64,000 nucleotides of DNA. Origin: M3007 sp964646615. Lineage in GTDB: Bacteria; Bacteroidota; Bacteroidia; Chitinophagales; Saprospiraceae. This document shows positions 1-7,865 of the stretch, in pieces (within the stretch, counting starts at the first letter, position 1; every line of letters starts with the position of its first letter). The translations under genes were made by a program, and so were the position numbers. The notes under the pieces are model-generated. The model searched no databases. It was not told the origin of the DNA and saw only the letters and a list, made by a program, of their open reading frames with translations. Where the stretch lies: NCBI GenBank assembly GCA_964646615.1, contig CAZYEV010000085.1:1-64000 (forward strand). Direction: 5' to 3'.

Positions 1-1
1 G

Positions 2-64
2 GGTGGTGGCGGCGGCTTCGGAGGCGGCTCCTTCGGCGGAGGTGGCGCGGGGGGCAGCTGGTAG
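2..64 (+). CDS. C-terminal end of a TPM-domain (YgcG-type) protein, cut by the window edge
   Basis: Only the last 20 codons lie in the window, ending at TAG 62-64. They encode an almost pure Gly/Phe/Ser tail with a final Trp (GGGFGGGSFGGGG followed by AGGSW). This is the characteristic glycine-rich end of TPM-domain membrane proteins of the YgcG/LemA-associated type. The family call rests only on this tail; the catalytic-like TPM domain lies outside the window. The gene converges on the nucleotidyltransferase gene that ends at 73. Confidence 0.6.
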   Translation, partial: GGGGGFGGGSFGGGGAGGSW

Positions 65-72
65 GCCGCGCA

Positions 73-1080
73 CTATCGCTTCGACAGATGTGAGTAATCG
101 CCCAAGTTGAGCTCGTCTTTAGCACCTAAGTACTTGCTGGCGTTGCCCACCATGGAGTTCTCCAGCAGCGCGTTGCGGATCTGCGACTTGTTCTGAATGA
201 TGCTGTTGGTGATGACCGAACTTTCTACCACCGAGTGATGCCCTACGCTAACAAATGGCCCAATGACGGAATGCCGCACCACAGCGCCCTCGCCCACAAA
301 ACAGGGCGGAATGACAACGCTGTGCTCCAGTGTCGCTTTTGGCGACACTAAAGGCTCGTGCGCATGCAGCTCCAACATCCGCGCGTTGGAAAACAGAATG
401 GCTTCCTTGTTGCCGCAGTCCAACCACTCTTCTACTTCGCCCGTGCGGAAGCGCAGGCCCTGGTTCTTCAGGTGCTCCAATGCAGTGGTGAGCTGGTATT
501 CGTTCTTTTCCCGGATATCGTTCGATATGACGTAGTGCAGCGCTTCAGCCAGCCGCTCACCTTCGCGGAAATAGTAAATGCCCACAATGGCCAGGTCGGA
601 CACAAACGTCGAGGGCTTCTCTACCAGCTCAGTGATGTAGCCCTCCGCATTCAGGCGCACGACGCCAAACGACGAGGGGTCTTTCACCCGCTGCACCCAG
701 ATGACGCCATCGGTCTGTGGGTCGAAGGAAAAATCAGCCTTGAACAGCGTGTCGGCAAAGGCAATCATGCACGGCCCGCTCAGGCTTTCGCGAGCGCAAT
801 AGATGGCATGACCTACGCCCAAGGCCTTTTCCTGGTAGTAAATCTTCCCACGCGCACCTAAGCCCTGAGCAATGGCAACCAGCTCGCGCTCCACTTCTGG
901 CCCGAAATCGCCCACAACGAACGCAATAGTCTGTATCTCACCGTTGTAGGAGCGCGCTAGCTCTTCCACCAAGCGCTGGATAATGGGCTTGCCCGCCACC
1001 GGTATCAGCGGCTTGGGCACCGTCAGCGTGTGTGGGCGCAGGCGCGTACCCTTGCCGGCCATGGGTATAATGATGTTCAT
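73..1080 (-). CDS. Sugar-phosphate nucleotidyltransferase with left-handed beta-helix tail
   Basis: 335 residues. The N-terminus carries the nucleotidyltransferase signature GKGTRLRPHTLTVPKPL at about residues 9-25, where GxGTRLxPxT binds the nucleotide and the following Lys contacts phosphate. The catalytic Rossmann-like domain spans about residues 1-235. Residues about 245-320 are hexapeptide-repeat-like and should form a left-handed beta-helix. This architecture is that of glucose-1-phosphate thymidylyltransferase/UTP-glucose-1-phosphate uridylyltransferase relatives, which make NDP-sugars for surface polysaccharides; the exact sugar and nucleotide cannot be read from sequence. The ATG at 1080 is followed directly by the signature, so the start is secure. 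A -7 element lies at 1218-1225 on this strand, implying a leader of about 130 nt. Confidence 0.88.
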   Translation of the reverse strand: MNIIIPMAGKGTRLRPHTLTVPKPLIPVAGKPIIQRLVEELARSYNGEIQTIAFVVGDFGPEVERELVAIAQGLGARGKIYYQEKALGVGHAIYCARESLSGPCMIAFADTLFKADFSFDPQTDGVIWVQRVKDPSSFGVVRLNAEGYITELVEKPSTFVSDLAIVGIYYFREGERLAEALHYVISNDIREKNEYQLTTALEHLKNQGLRFRTGEVEEWLDCGNKEAILFSNARMLELHAHEPLVSPKATLEHSVVIPPCFVGEGAVVRHSVIGPFVSVGHHSVVESSVITNSIIQNKSQIRNALLENSMVGNASKYLGAKDELNLGDYSHLSKR

Positions 1081-1217
1081 ACGTTGCGCAGAAGGTTGAT
1101 GTTAAACGAGTGGTCAACAGGCATGCCACGCGGCGTCCGTTTTGTCAGCGGCTTCTGCGTTGCAGCAGGAACCGCCCCGAACAGTGGGCAAGCGTACAGC
1201 CTGAGCGTTTTTCGCGG

Positions 1218-1225
1218 CAAAAGTA
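1218..1225 (-). promoter_or_regulatory. Bacteroidota -7 element (TACTTTTG) for the nucleotidyltransferase gene
   Basis: The minus strand reads TACTTTTG, an exact match to TAnnTTTG, about 140 nt before the ATG. Just upstream of it lies an inverted repeat, CAGGCG-6 nt-CGCCTG, at 1241-1258. The leader is unusually long for this window. Confidence 0.5.
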
Positions 1226-1314
1226 GGCGGCAAGAGCCTTCAGGCGGGCATTCGCCTGTGTAATGATAAAAAAATTGAGGTATCGCGCAGTAAACTTTCA
1301 AGGGCCAAAACCAG

Positions 1315-1334
1315 TTTTTAGGCGAGCCTAAAAA
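1315..1334. promoter_or_regulatory. Candidate DtxR/MntR operator
   Basis: A perfect 9-bp inverted repeat around a 2-bp centre (half-site TTTTTAGGC, centre GA). It has the AGGC/GCCT core typical of DtxR, IdeR and MntR-family boxes. It ends four bases before the -7 element at 1339 and covers the position of the -33 element. It is therefore placed to block the promoter of the DtxR/MntR-family gene that follows, which would give metal-dependent autorepression of the regulator and the co-transcribed transporter. The palindrome is seen in the sequence; the regulator assignment is inference. Confidence 0.72.
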
Positions 1335-1338
1335 TAAA

Positions 1339-1346
1339 TACCTTTG
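1339..1346 (+). promoter_or_regulatory. -7 element (TACCTTTG) for mntR-mntH
   Basis: Exact TAnnTTTG match 33 bp upstream of the regulator ATG and directly abutting the palindrome at 1315-1334. Confidence 0.7.
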
Positions 1347-1378
1347 CCCTCCAATTTCGCCACTCAAGCCGCCCAGCC

Positions 1379-2047
1379 ATGTACACCTCTTCGGAAGAGA
1401 ACTACCTGAAGGCGATTTTAAAACTTTCACAAAAAGAAGACGGCCCGGTAAGCACGGGCGCGCTGGCTGCCGAAATGCAAACGACGGCGCCTTCTGTAAC
1501 GGACATGCTGCGCCGGCTGTCGGAAAAGCAGCTGGCTACGTATGAGAAATACTACGGCGTGCAGCTGACTGCAGAAGGCGTGCGCATAGCGACGTCTTTG
1601 GTGCGCCGCCATCGGCTTTGGGAGGTATTTCTGACCGAAAAACTGGGCTTTGCGTGGGATGCCGTGCACGACATGGCTGAACAGCTGGAGCACGTGCAGC
1701 ACCCCGAACTGGTGGAGCGGCTGGACGCCTTTTTAGGCCATCCGCGCTTCGACCCCCACGGCGACCCGATACCCGACGCCCAGGGCCAATGGCCCCAACG
1801 GCACCGGCAGCTGCTCAGCGCCACAGCGGTAGGTAGCCCGGTCGTCGTGGTGGGGGTAGACGACCACAGCGCGGCCTTTTTACAGTACCTGGATCGCACA
1901 GGCATTGGGCTGGGCGCCCGCCTGACCATTTTGGAACGCATCGAATACGACCACTCTCTGCACGTACGCCTGCCGGAACAAAACCGCGACCTGACCCTGA
2001 GCGACAAGGTGGCGCGCAGCCTGTTCGTGGAGCCAGCAAGGGAATAG
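1379..2047 (+). CDS. mntR: DtxR/MntR-family metal-dependent transcriptional regulator
   Basis: 222 residues, a full-length three-domain member of the family. Residues 1-65 form the winged helix-turn-helix (STGALAAEMQTTAPSVTDMLRRL is the recognition region, split across residues 25-47). Residues 66-140 form the dimerisation/metal domain, where H78, E101, E104 and H105 match the metal-ligand pattern H...ExxEH of MntR. Residues about 155-222 form the FeoA/SH3-like C-terminal domain found in DtxR and long MntR types. The N-terminal ligand positions (Asp8/Glu11 in Bacillus MntR) are Asn8/Lys11 here, so metal choice (Mn or Fe) is uncertain. It is followed after 33 bp by an Nramp transporter and preceded by a palindromic operator over its own promoter, which favours a manganese role. 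Confidence 0.88.
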   Translation: MYTSSEENYLKAILKLSQKEDGPVSTGALAAEMQTTAPSVTDMLRRLSEKQLATYEKYYGVQLTAEGVRIATSLVRRHRLWEVFLTEKLGFAWDAVHDMAEQLEHVQHPELVERLDAFLGHPRFDPHGDPIPDAQGQWPQRHRQLLSATAVGSPVVVVGVDDHSAAFLQYLDRTGIGLGARLTILERIEYDHSLHVRLPEQNRDLTLSDKVARSLFVEPARE

Positions 2048-2080
2048 GGCGGGTTAAAACAAGCAAAAACGACGAAAATA

Positions 2081-3970
2081 ATGAACCGACCACCTGCAAA
2101 CCGTTCGCTTTCGGAGGTACACAGCACTGTAGAGACCAACGTCAAAGGCGGCCCATTTCGCCGCCTGCTGGCCTTCATCGGGCCGGCTTATCTGGTGAGT
2201 GTGGGCTACATGGACCCCGGCAACTGGGCGACCGACCTGGCGGGCGGCAGCCGCTTCGGCTACGCACTGCTGTGGGTGTTGGTCATGTCGAACCTCATCG
2301 CCCTGCTCATGCAAAGCCTGAGCGCGCGTCTGGGCGTGGTGGCCGGGCGCGACCTGGCACAGGCCTCGCGCGAGCTGTACCCGCGCGGCGTCAATCTGTT
2401 CAACTACTTCCTGGCCGAGATAGCCATTGCGGCCACCGACCTGGCCGAGGTGCTAGGCATGGCCATCGGCCTGCAGCTGCTCTTTGGTCTGCCATTAGTG
2501 TGGGGCGTGGCCATCAGCGTGCTCGATGCGTTTTTGCTCCTGTTTCTCATGCACTTAGGCATTCGCAAGCTGGAGGCCTTCATCCTGGCCCTCATTGGCG
2601 TCATCGGCGGCGCGTTTGCCATCGAAATGGTGCTGGCAAAGCCCGTCGCCAGCGAAATGGCCGCCGGGCTGATACCGTCCATCCCAAACAGCGAGGCGCT
2701 GTTTATCGCCATCGGCATCATTGGCGCCACGGTGATGCCGCATAATTTGTACCTGCACTCGGCGCTGGTGCAAACGCGCAAGATTGACAGCAGCGAACCC
2801 CAAAGCGTGCGCCGGGCCATTCGATACAACATCGTGGACTCGGCCATCGCGCTCAATCTGGCGCTGTTTGTCAACGCCGCCATCCTCATTTTGGCCGCCG
2901 CGGTCTTTCACAAAAACGGCTATTCGGGCGTTTCGGAAATTCAGGATGCCCACCAGCTGCTGGCCCCGCTGCTGAGCGAAGACTATGCTCCCGTGCTCTT
3001 TGCCATCGCCCTCATCGCTGCCGGCCAGAGCAGTACCGTTACGGGCACCCTGGCCGGTCAGATTGTGATGGAGGGCTATCTGCACCTACGCATTGCGCCC
3101 TGGCTGCGCCGCCTGCTGACGCGCCTGCTGGCCGTTGTGCCGGCCGTGGTGGCCGTATCCGTGTTGGGCGAAGAAATTACCGGCAATCTGTTGGTGCTCA
3201 GCCAGGTCATCCTGAGCATGCAGTTGGGCTTTGCCATCGTGCCGCTGCTGCACTATGTGAGCAGTCGCCAGCGCATGGGTGCCTTCGCCATTGGGCCCTG
3301 GACGAAGATAGCAGGCTGGACGAGTGCCGCTGTCATCGTAAGCCTGAATATCTGGTTAGTCATCGAAGAGGTTAGCGGCTGGCTGGCCAGCGCACCTCAA
3401 CATGCTGCCTGGATTCAGTGGGGCGTCGTTCCCTTGCTGCTCTTCGCTGCAGGAATGCTGGTTTATATTGTCCTGAAGCCCATCGTGCGTCCGGCCCATC
3501 GCCGCACTCGCACGGCATTGCCCCACGGCGCCTTTTCCGAAATTGGCGAAGCCGGAACGGCCTCTTATCCGAACATCGCCGTGGCCCTGGACTTCACCGA
3601 CGCCGACGTTAAAGCCCTGCACCACGCCTTGCAATTGGGCGGTAAAAACGCCCACTACCTGCTGCTGCACGTCGTCGAAACCGCCGGCGCCTGGGTCATG
3701 GGCGACCAGATACGCGACTTAGAGACCTATGAAGACCAGAAAATCCTCGACCAGTACGCCCAACACCTGCGCCAGATGGGCTACCACTGCGACGTGCTCA
3801 TCGGCTTCGGTAAAGCCCGCCAGGAACTGCCCAGGCTGGTTCAAAACCAGCCCATCACCCTGCTCGTTATGGGCGCCCACGGGCACCGAACGCTCAAAGA
3901 CCTGATCTTTGGCGCCACCATTGATGCCGTGCGCCACGCCGTGCGCGTGCCGGTGCTCATCGTGCATTGA
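2081..3970 (+). CDS. mntH: Nramp-family Mn/Fe transporter fused to a UspA domain
   Basis: 629 residues, far longer than the roughly 410-450 of plain MntH. Residues about 25-460 are the Nramp permease with many hydrophobic helices, the TM1 metal-site motif DPGN at 45-48 and the TM6 motif MPHN at 219-222. Residues about 490-629 form a universal-stress-protein domain whose nucleotide-binding signature G-x2-G-x9-G is present at G598, G601 and G611; the next residue is Ala rather than Ser/Thr. The role is proton-coupled import of Mn(II) or Fe(II) across the inner membrane, and the cytoplasmic UspA tail may sense ATP or stress. Nramp-Usp fusions are known in Bacteroidota. It is co-transcribed with the upstream regulator (33 bp gap, no separate promoter seen). 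Confidence 0.92.
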   Translation: MNRPPANRSLSEVHSTVETNVKGGPFRRLLAFIGPAYLVSVGYMDPGNWATDLAGGSRFGYALLWVLVMSNLIALLMQSLSARLGVVAGRDLAQASRELYPRGVNLFNYFLAEIAIAATDLAEVLGMAIGLQLLFGLPLVWGVAISVLDAFLLLFLMHLGIRKLEAFILALIGVIGGAFAIEMVLAKPVASEMAAGLIPSIPNSEALFIAIGIIGATVMPHNLYLHSALVQTRKIDSSEPQSVRRAIRYNIVDSAIALNLALFVNAAILILAAAVFHKNGYSGVSEIQDAHQLLAPLLSEDYAPVLFAIALIAAGQSSTVTGTLAGQIVMEGYLHLRIAPWLRRLLTRLLAVVPAVVAVSVLGEEITGNLLVLSQVILSMQLGFAIVPLLHYVSSRQRMGAFAIGPWTKIAGWTSAAVIVSLNIWLVIEEVSGWLASAPQHAAWIQWGVVPLLLFAAGMLVYIVLKPIVRPAHRRTRTALPHGAFSEIGEAGTASYPNIAVALDFTDADVKALHHALQLGGKNAHYLLLHVVETAGAWVMGDQIRDLETYEDQKILDQYAQHLRQMGYHCDVLIGFGKARQELPRLVQNQPITLLVMGAHGHRTLKDLIFGATIDAVRHAVRVPVLIVH

Positions 3971-3987
3971 TTGGTTGCATCGCCCCA

Positions 3988-4024
3988 GAGGTGTCGCCTT
4001 CTCGTGCCTCGAAGACGACACCTC
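3988..4024. repeat. Dispersed palindromic intergenic element, copy A
   Basis: A 9-bp perfect inverted repeat (GAGGTGTCG / CGACACCTC) flanks a 19-nt loop. The core is 28/32 identical to copy B at 33124-33166, including the loop. It follows the mntH stop by 17 bp, so it could act as a transcript end or stabiliser. Confidence 0.7.
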
Positions 4025-4110
4025 CTCAAAGTACGGATTGTCACGAATGCCCGAATTTGGCCAGCCACTACAGATGCACGAAAAGTGCTCAGGTGCGAAA
4101 CAGGTTCTTC

Positions 4111-4467
4111 ATGAAAAATATCGTCCAGGAATTCAACGACTACCGCGCTCGCATGAACGAGCGCATTTTGAGCCACGACAATAAGGTCATCAAGCGCTTT
4201 TGGAGCCTCGACCACCAGGCCTACCAGGAAGGTGCTCTGGATGTTAAAACCAAAGAGCTGCTCGGCTTAGTGGCCTCTTTGGTGCTCCGCTGCGACGACT
4301 GCGTTCGCTACCACCTGGGCCAGTGCCATGCCTTGGGCGTCAGCACGGATCAGGTTTTCGAGGTCTTCGCCATTGCCAACTTAGTAGGCGGCTCTATTTG
4401 CATTCCGCACACCCGGCGCGCTGTGGAGTACTGGGACGCCCTTTGCCAGCCCGAACAACAGCCCTGA
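4111..4467 (+). CDS. Carboxymuconolactone decarboxylase/AhpD-family protein
   Basis: 118 residues from the ATG at 4111. Earlier in-frame starts would run through the palindromic element, and conserved sequence begins at this ATG. It carries the CMD-family redox motif CDDC followed by RYH (C-x2-C-x3-H), as in AhpD-like alkylhydroperoxidases. These are small all-helical oligomers. The two cysteines and His suggest peroxide or thiol chemistry rather than true gamma-carboxymuconolactone decarboxylation, but the substrate is unknown. It stands alone between mntH and a convergent DUF4286 gene; the stop codons are only 11 bp apart. Confidence 0.85.
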   Translation: MKNIVQEFNDYRARMNERILSHDNKVIKRFWSLDHQAYQEGALDVKTKELLGLVASLVLRCDDCVRYHLGQCHALGVSTDQVFEVFAIANLVGGSICIPHTRRAVEYWDALCQPEQQP

Positions 4468-4478
4468 AACGCGGCTGC

Positions 4479-4787
4479 TCATTCCGACACCACTTCCATT
4501 ACCGTGCGGAATGCCAGGCACCGCTCACCGTAGCGCTCCTGGTGTTCGCGCTGCAGCTGTGGGGCGCGCTCGGCCCAATAGCGCTGGAGCTGTTCGTGGC
4601 TGTCCACCTCGTATTGTATGGTGTAAATGGCCGCTTCCGGGTGTTCGTGCTGAAGCAGGCGGCTCATCCGATAGCCGCGAAAAAAGCCCGTGGCCAGCAC
4701 GTCAGGGATGTGCTTTTGGCGCATCCATTGCAGCCAGTCGTCGTGCACCTCGAGGTCAACCGTTACGGTTACGTTGTAGAGCAGCAT
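4479..4787 (-). CDS. DUF4286 family protein
   Basis: 102 residues. Short soluble protein starting MLLYNVTVTVD and containing the block WLQWMRQKHIPDVLATGFF, typical of DUF4286, a ferredoxin-like-fold family common in Bacteroidota. No biochemical function is established. The -7 element at 4808-4815 places the transcription start about 15 nt before the ATG. The gene is divergent from nadA, with the two promoters back to back in a 129-bp spacer. Confidence 0.85.
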   Translation of the reverse strand: MLLYNVTVTVDLEVHDDWLQWMRQKHIPDVLATGFFRGYRMSRLLQHEHPEAAIYTIQYEVDSHEQLQRYWAERAPQLQREHQERYGERCLAFRTVMEVVSE

Positions 4788-4807
4788 GTTCGCCTCCTTG
4801 TTTCGGG

Positions 4808-4815
4808 CAAAAGTA
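4808..4815 (-). promoter_or_regulatory. -7 element (TACTTTTG) for the DUF4286 gene
   Basis: Exact TAnnTTTG match on the minus strand, about 20 nt before the ATG. Confidence 0.6.
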
Positions 4816-4852
4816 GGCCCGTGCGACGGCTCTCAGGCAAACTCGCAAGCCC

Positions 4853-4860
4853 TATCTTTG
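4853..4860 (+). promoter_or_regulatory. -7 element (TATCTTTG) for nadA
   Basis: Exact TAnnTTTG match 56 bp before the nadA ATG, in a divergent promoter region shared with the DUF4286 gene. Confidence 0.6.
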
Positions 4861-4916
4861 TTGGAGTATCTGCACTTTTGCTGCCTGTTCTGAGACATTA
4901 AACCTTCTCACACACC

Positions 4917-5939
4917 ATGACCGCCGACCTCGCCCGTGCCGCCCAAAACCTCGAACGCAACGGCTTCCTCGACCTCGAGGTGGACCCCGAACTCGACCTC
5001 GTAGCCGAAATACAGCGCCTTAAGCGCGAAAAAAACGCCATCATTCTGGCCCACTACTATCAAGACTCGGAAATTCAGGATGTGGCCGACTTCATCGGAG
5101 ACTCGCTGGGCCTGTCGCAAAAAGCCGCCCAGACGGATGCCGACATCATCGTCTTTGCCGGCGTGCACTTCATGGCCGAAACGGCCAAAATGCTTTCTCC
5201 CACCAAAAAAGTTCTCCTACCCGACCTCAAAGCCGGCTGCTCGCTGGCCGATTCTTGCCCACCGCACCTGTTCCGGCTTTTCAAGGAAAAATACCCGAAC
5301 CACATCGTGGTCTCGTACATCAACTGCTCGGCCGAGCTAAAAACGCTCACCGATATCTGTTGCACCAGTACCAACGCCGTGGCCATTATCGAGAGCATCC
5401 CCAAAGACCAGCCCATCATATTCGCGCCTGACAAAAACCTCGGCGCCTACCTCATCAAAAAAACCGGGCGCGATATGGTGCTGTGGAACGGCTCCTGCAT
5501 GGTGCACGAAATCTTCAGTCACGAGCGCATCGTCAAACTCAAAGCGCGGCACCCCAACGCCAAATTCATCGCCCACCCCGAATGCGAGCCACACATCTTA
5601 GAAATGGCCGACTTCATCGGCAGCACCACTGGCCTGCTCAAATTCACCATCAACGACTCCGCCACCGAGTACATCGTGGCTACCGAGCCGGGCATCATCC
5701 ACCAGATGCAAAAGGCCAGCCCGCACAAGACCTTCATCCCGGCGCCACCGGCCAACAACTGCGCCTGCAACGAATGCCCGCACATGAAGCGCAACACCAT
5801 GGAAAAGCTCTACCTGTGCATGCAGTACGAAATGCCCGAAATCACCCTGCCTGACTGGGTCATCGAGCAGGGCGTGCGCAGCATCAACCGCATGCTGGAA
5901 ATCTCGGAAAAGGCCGGGCTGGGGCTGAAGAAGGATTGA
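4917..5939 (+). CDS. nadA: Quinolinate synthase NadA
   Basis: 340 residues, normal length. It condenses iminoaspartate with dihydroxyacetone phosphate to quinolinate, the second step of de novo NAD synthesis, using an oxygen-labile [4Fe-4S] cluster. The three cluster cysteines are recognisable in NCSAELK, HPEC and ECPHMKRNT, matching Cys113, Cys200 and Cys297 of the E. coli enzyme. LAHYYQDSEIQDVADFIGDS near residues 43-62 is the substrate-binding signature. nadB and nadC are not in the window, so the pathway is split. It has its own promoter at 4853 and no recognisable terminator before the next gene. Confidence 0.97.
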   Translation: MTADLARAAQNLERNGFLDLEVDPELDLVAEIQRLKREKNAIILAHYYQDSEIQDVADFIGDSLGLSQKAAQTDADIIVFAGVHFMAETAKMLSPTKKVLLPDLKAGCSLADSCPPHLFRLFKEKYPNHIVVSYINCSAELKTLTDICCTSTNAVAIIESIPKDQPIIFAPDKNLGAYLIKKTGRDMVLWNGSCMVHEIFSHERIVKLKARHPNAKFIAHPECEPHILEMADFIGSTTGLLKFTINDSATEYIVATEPGIIHQMQKASPHKTFIPAPPANNCACNECPHMKRNTMEKLYLCMQYEMPEITLPDWVIEQGVRSINRMLEISEKAGLGLKKD

Positions 5940-5960
5940 GCGGAGTGTCGGGGATGTCCG

Positions 5961-5968
5961 TAGATTTG
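5961..5968 (+). promoter_or_regulatory. -7 element (TAGATTTG) for the ImmA/IrrE-DUF4411 pair
   Basis: Exact TAnnTTTG match 20 bp upstream of the ATG at 5988, just after the nadA stop. Confidence 0.5.
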
Positions 5969-5987
5969 TAAAAAATGAGGTGCCTTC

Positions 5988-7145
5988 ATGAACGTAGAGC
6001 AAAACCCACTACGCTTAAAGCATTTGCTGGCCCTGTATCGCATGGGCGAGGGCGAGCTGCTTGCACTGCTCAATGAGGGCCGCAAAAGGTTGTTGACGGA
6101 GGCCGATATTTTCTCCAGTTCCATTCAGCTGGCGCATTTGAAGCGCATTGACCGCATCTTTCAGAAAGGGCTACACTACTATTTAGACCCTGGCACGCCC
6201 ATCGCCAGTCCGGATGCCAGCATTTTTTTTAGAAAAGGGCATTTTGAGATTGAGCCAAACATTGGGGCAAGAAAAGTGGTGCGCCGATTTGAAGAAAAAA
6301 AACTATCCCTGTCAGCCATTTGCAAAATGGCGGGCATAGACCTTAGCCGCAAAGCACCGCTGTATTCCACCCAAGACGACCCTAAACAGGTGGCCGTCGA
6401 ACTGCGCAGTACGCTGTATCCAGCCTTTACGGGCGATTTTAGAACGTTCTTAAAGAATTTTATCCAGGCGCTGGCTGATTACAACATACTGGTGTTTGAA
6501 TTTGTGGAGACCTGGAATCAAAAAGATAAGGCCAACATTGACGGCTTTTTCTTGAAACCCAACGTCATTGTACTCAAAAGGCAACAGCATGCGCTTCGCC
6601 GCGAAATTTTCACCCTTGCCCACGAACTGGGACACTACCTGCTGGGCGAGGAAGAAATAGAAGCAATGAGTGAGTTCCGTCTCGCCCAGGAAAACCTGAC
6701 TTCCGTAGAACGTTGGTGCAATGAATTCGCCTTCTGCTTTCTGGCAGGTGATTACGACAATATCCTTGACCAGTTAGACACAGCTGGCCCCACCAATGAT
6801 TATCATCGCGACTGGGTGGCTGAGGTTTCCCAAAGAACAAACCTCAGCCAAATGGCTATTTACACGCGAATGCTTTTCAAGGGGAAAATCTCGCGCGAGG
6901 ACTATCGGAAGATTAAAGAGGACTTTGATGAACAATACCGAAGAAAACAAGAAGAGCGCGAGGCCCAGAAAGAAAAGGATAAAATTGCCGGAAAACCTGT
7001 AGAAGGGCGAGCGCCCAAGCCCATGGTGTCGCCACTGCTGGTTTCCATCGTTCAGACGGCTTTCCACGAGGGTGTGCTTGATGCGTACGACGTGGCCGCA
7101 ACCCTCCAGTTATCTCCTGAAAAATTAGAGCGCATCCTGCAATGA
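5988..7145 (+). CDS. ImmA/IrrE-family zinc metallopeptidase
   Basis: 385 residues. The zinc-protease motif HELGH is at residues 212-216, and the third-ligand motif NEFA follows at about 245-248, the arrangement of ImmA/IrrE (COG2856) peptidases. These cleave cognate repressors or antitoxins. The first ~120 residues may hold a degenerate helix-turn-helix (LSLSAICKMAGIDLS at about 106-120), but no clear XRE domain is visible. The C-terminal ~70 residues are charged and coiled-coil-like, then end in a small helical segment. The gene overlaps the next by 4 bp (ATGA), so the two are translationally coupled. GC content is clearly lower than in neighbours (about 38% over 6481-6540), suggesting acquisition. 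Confidence 0.85.
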   Translation: MNVEQNPLRLKHLLALYRMGEGELLALLNEGRKRLLTEADIFSSSIQLAHLKRIDRIFQKGLHYYLDPGTPIASPDASIFFRKGHFEIEPNIGARKVVRRFEEKKLSLSAICKMAGIDLSRKAPLYSTQDDPKQVAVELRSTLYPAFTGDFRTFLKNFIQALADYNILVFEFVETWNQKDKANIDGFFLKPNVIVLKRQQHALRREIFTLAHELGHYLLGEEEIEAMSEFRLAQENLTSVERWCNEFAFCFLAGDYDNILDQLDTAGPTNDYHRDWVAEVSQRTNLSQMAIYTRMLFKGKISREDYRKIKEDFDEQYRRKQEEREAQKEKDKIAGKPVEGRAPKPMVSPLLVSIVQTAFHEGVLDAYDVAATLQLSPEKLERILQ

Positions 7146-7714
7146 AGGCCGTTATTGACAGCAGCTCGCTTCTCGCCATGGTACGCTATTACTTTCCTTT
7201 TGACGAAAAGGCAGAACTGTTGCTTTATGTTAAAGACCGAATAGAGGATGGTTCGCTCATCGTGATTGACAAAGTATTGGACGAGTGTCGCTACATCGCT
7301 GGCGGTGTGGTTCTCCGTGCATTGCCCTTTTTGCAGGATAGGGGCTTTCTGAACAAAGCGAAGGCACCCCATGCTACCAGCGGGCTGATTGCGCCAGCGC
7401 CAGCCAAATTTTTGAGGCAGGTGGAAAGTCAGTTTGTCATCTCGGATCTCCGAAGAAAACTGTCGGATGCAGAGTTTGAGGTGGAAAAAGCGCGGTTCCT
7501 GGAAGGCGCCGACATCAAACAGATTATCCTGTGCCTGTCTTTGCTCGCTGACGGCAAGCAAGTCGTATTGGTCAGCGAAGAAACGGAGGGCGCCAACGAC
7601 AACAAACTGTTCAAAAAAATACCGGCAATGTGCCGGGAATTAAACATAGAGACAAGCTCGCTGCCCTTGTTCTTTAGAAATATCTGGAAGATAGGGCTGT
7701 CTTTTACTCTGTGA
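7142..7714 (+). CDS. DUF4411 (PIN-like) family protein
   Basis: 190 residues, beginning MKAVIDSSSLLAM. The early Asp followed by Ser-rich turn and acidic residues in DECRY and later ADIKQIILC give the PIN-like nuclease pattern of DUF4411. Proteins of this family are usually encoded directly after an ImmA/IrrE-XRE gene, as here, and the pair is regarded as a putative toxin-antitoxin or stress module; the RNase activity is inferred. It overlaps the upstream gene by 4 bp and shares its lower GC (about 42% over 7201-7260). A hairpin at 7791 closes the unit. Confidence 0.75.
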   Translation: MKAVIDSSSLLAMVRYYFPFDEKAELLLYVKDRIEDGSLIVIDKVLDECRYIAGGVVLRALPFLQDRGFLNKAKAPHATSGLIAPAPAKFLRQVESQFVISDLRRKLSDAEFEVEKARFLEGADIKQIILCLSLLADGKQVVLVSEETEGANDNKLFKKIPAMCRELNIETSSLPLFFRNIWKIGLSFTL

Positions 7715-7790
7715 GGTGCCCGAATGCCATTATCCCGGTCTTAATTTTGCTCATCCGGTGTAGCTGGAAGGTGCTTGGGAGTGAAATAAA

Positions 7791-7822
7791 AGAGGCCTGA
7801 CACCGGAGAGCGCCAGGCCTCT
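7791..7822. terminator. Bidirectional terminator between the DUF4411 gene and prfB
   Basis: Perfect 9-bp stem AGAGGCCTG/CAGGCCTCT with a 14-nt loop. Read on the minus strand the stem is followed by TTTTATTT, so it best serves prfB; it also lies downstream of the convergent DUF4411 gene. Confidence 0.75.
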
Positions 7823-7865
7823 CTGCCGCCGAAAGCCTGTAGTCATTGGCCGGAGTACTCTTATT

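Noticed and set aside
938..1129. A short minus-strand frame overlapping the nucleotidyltransferase start as an upstream ORF
   Set aside because: It lies in a different frame over strong coding sequence and has no features of its own.
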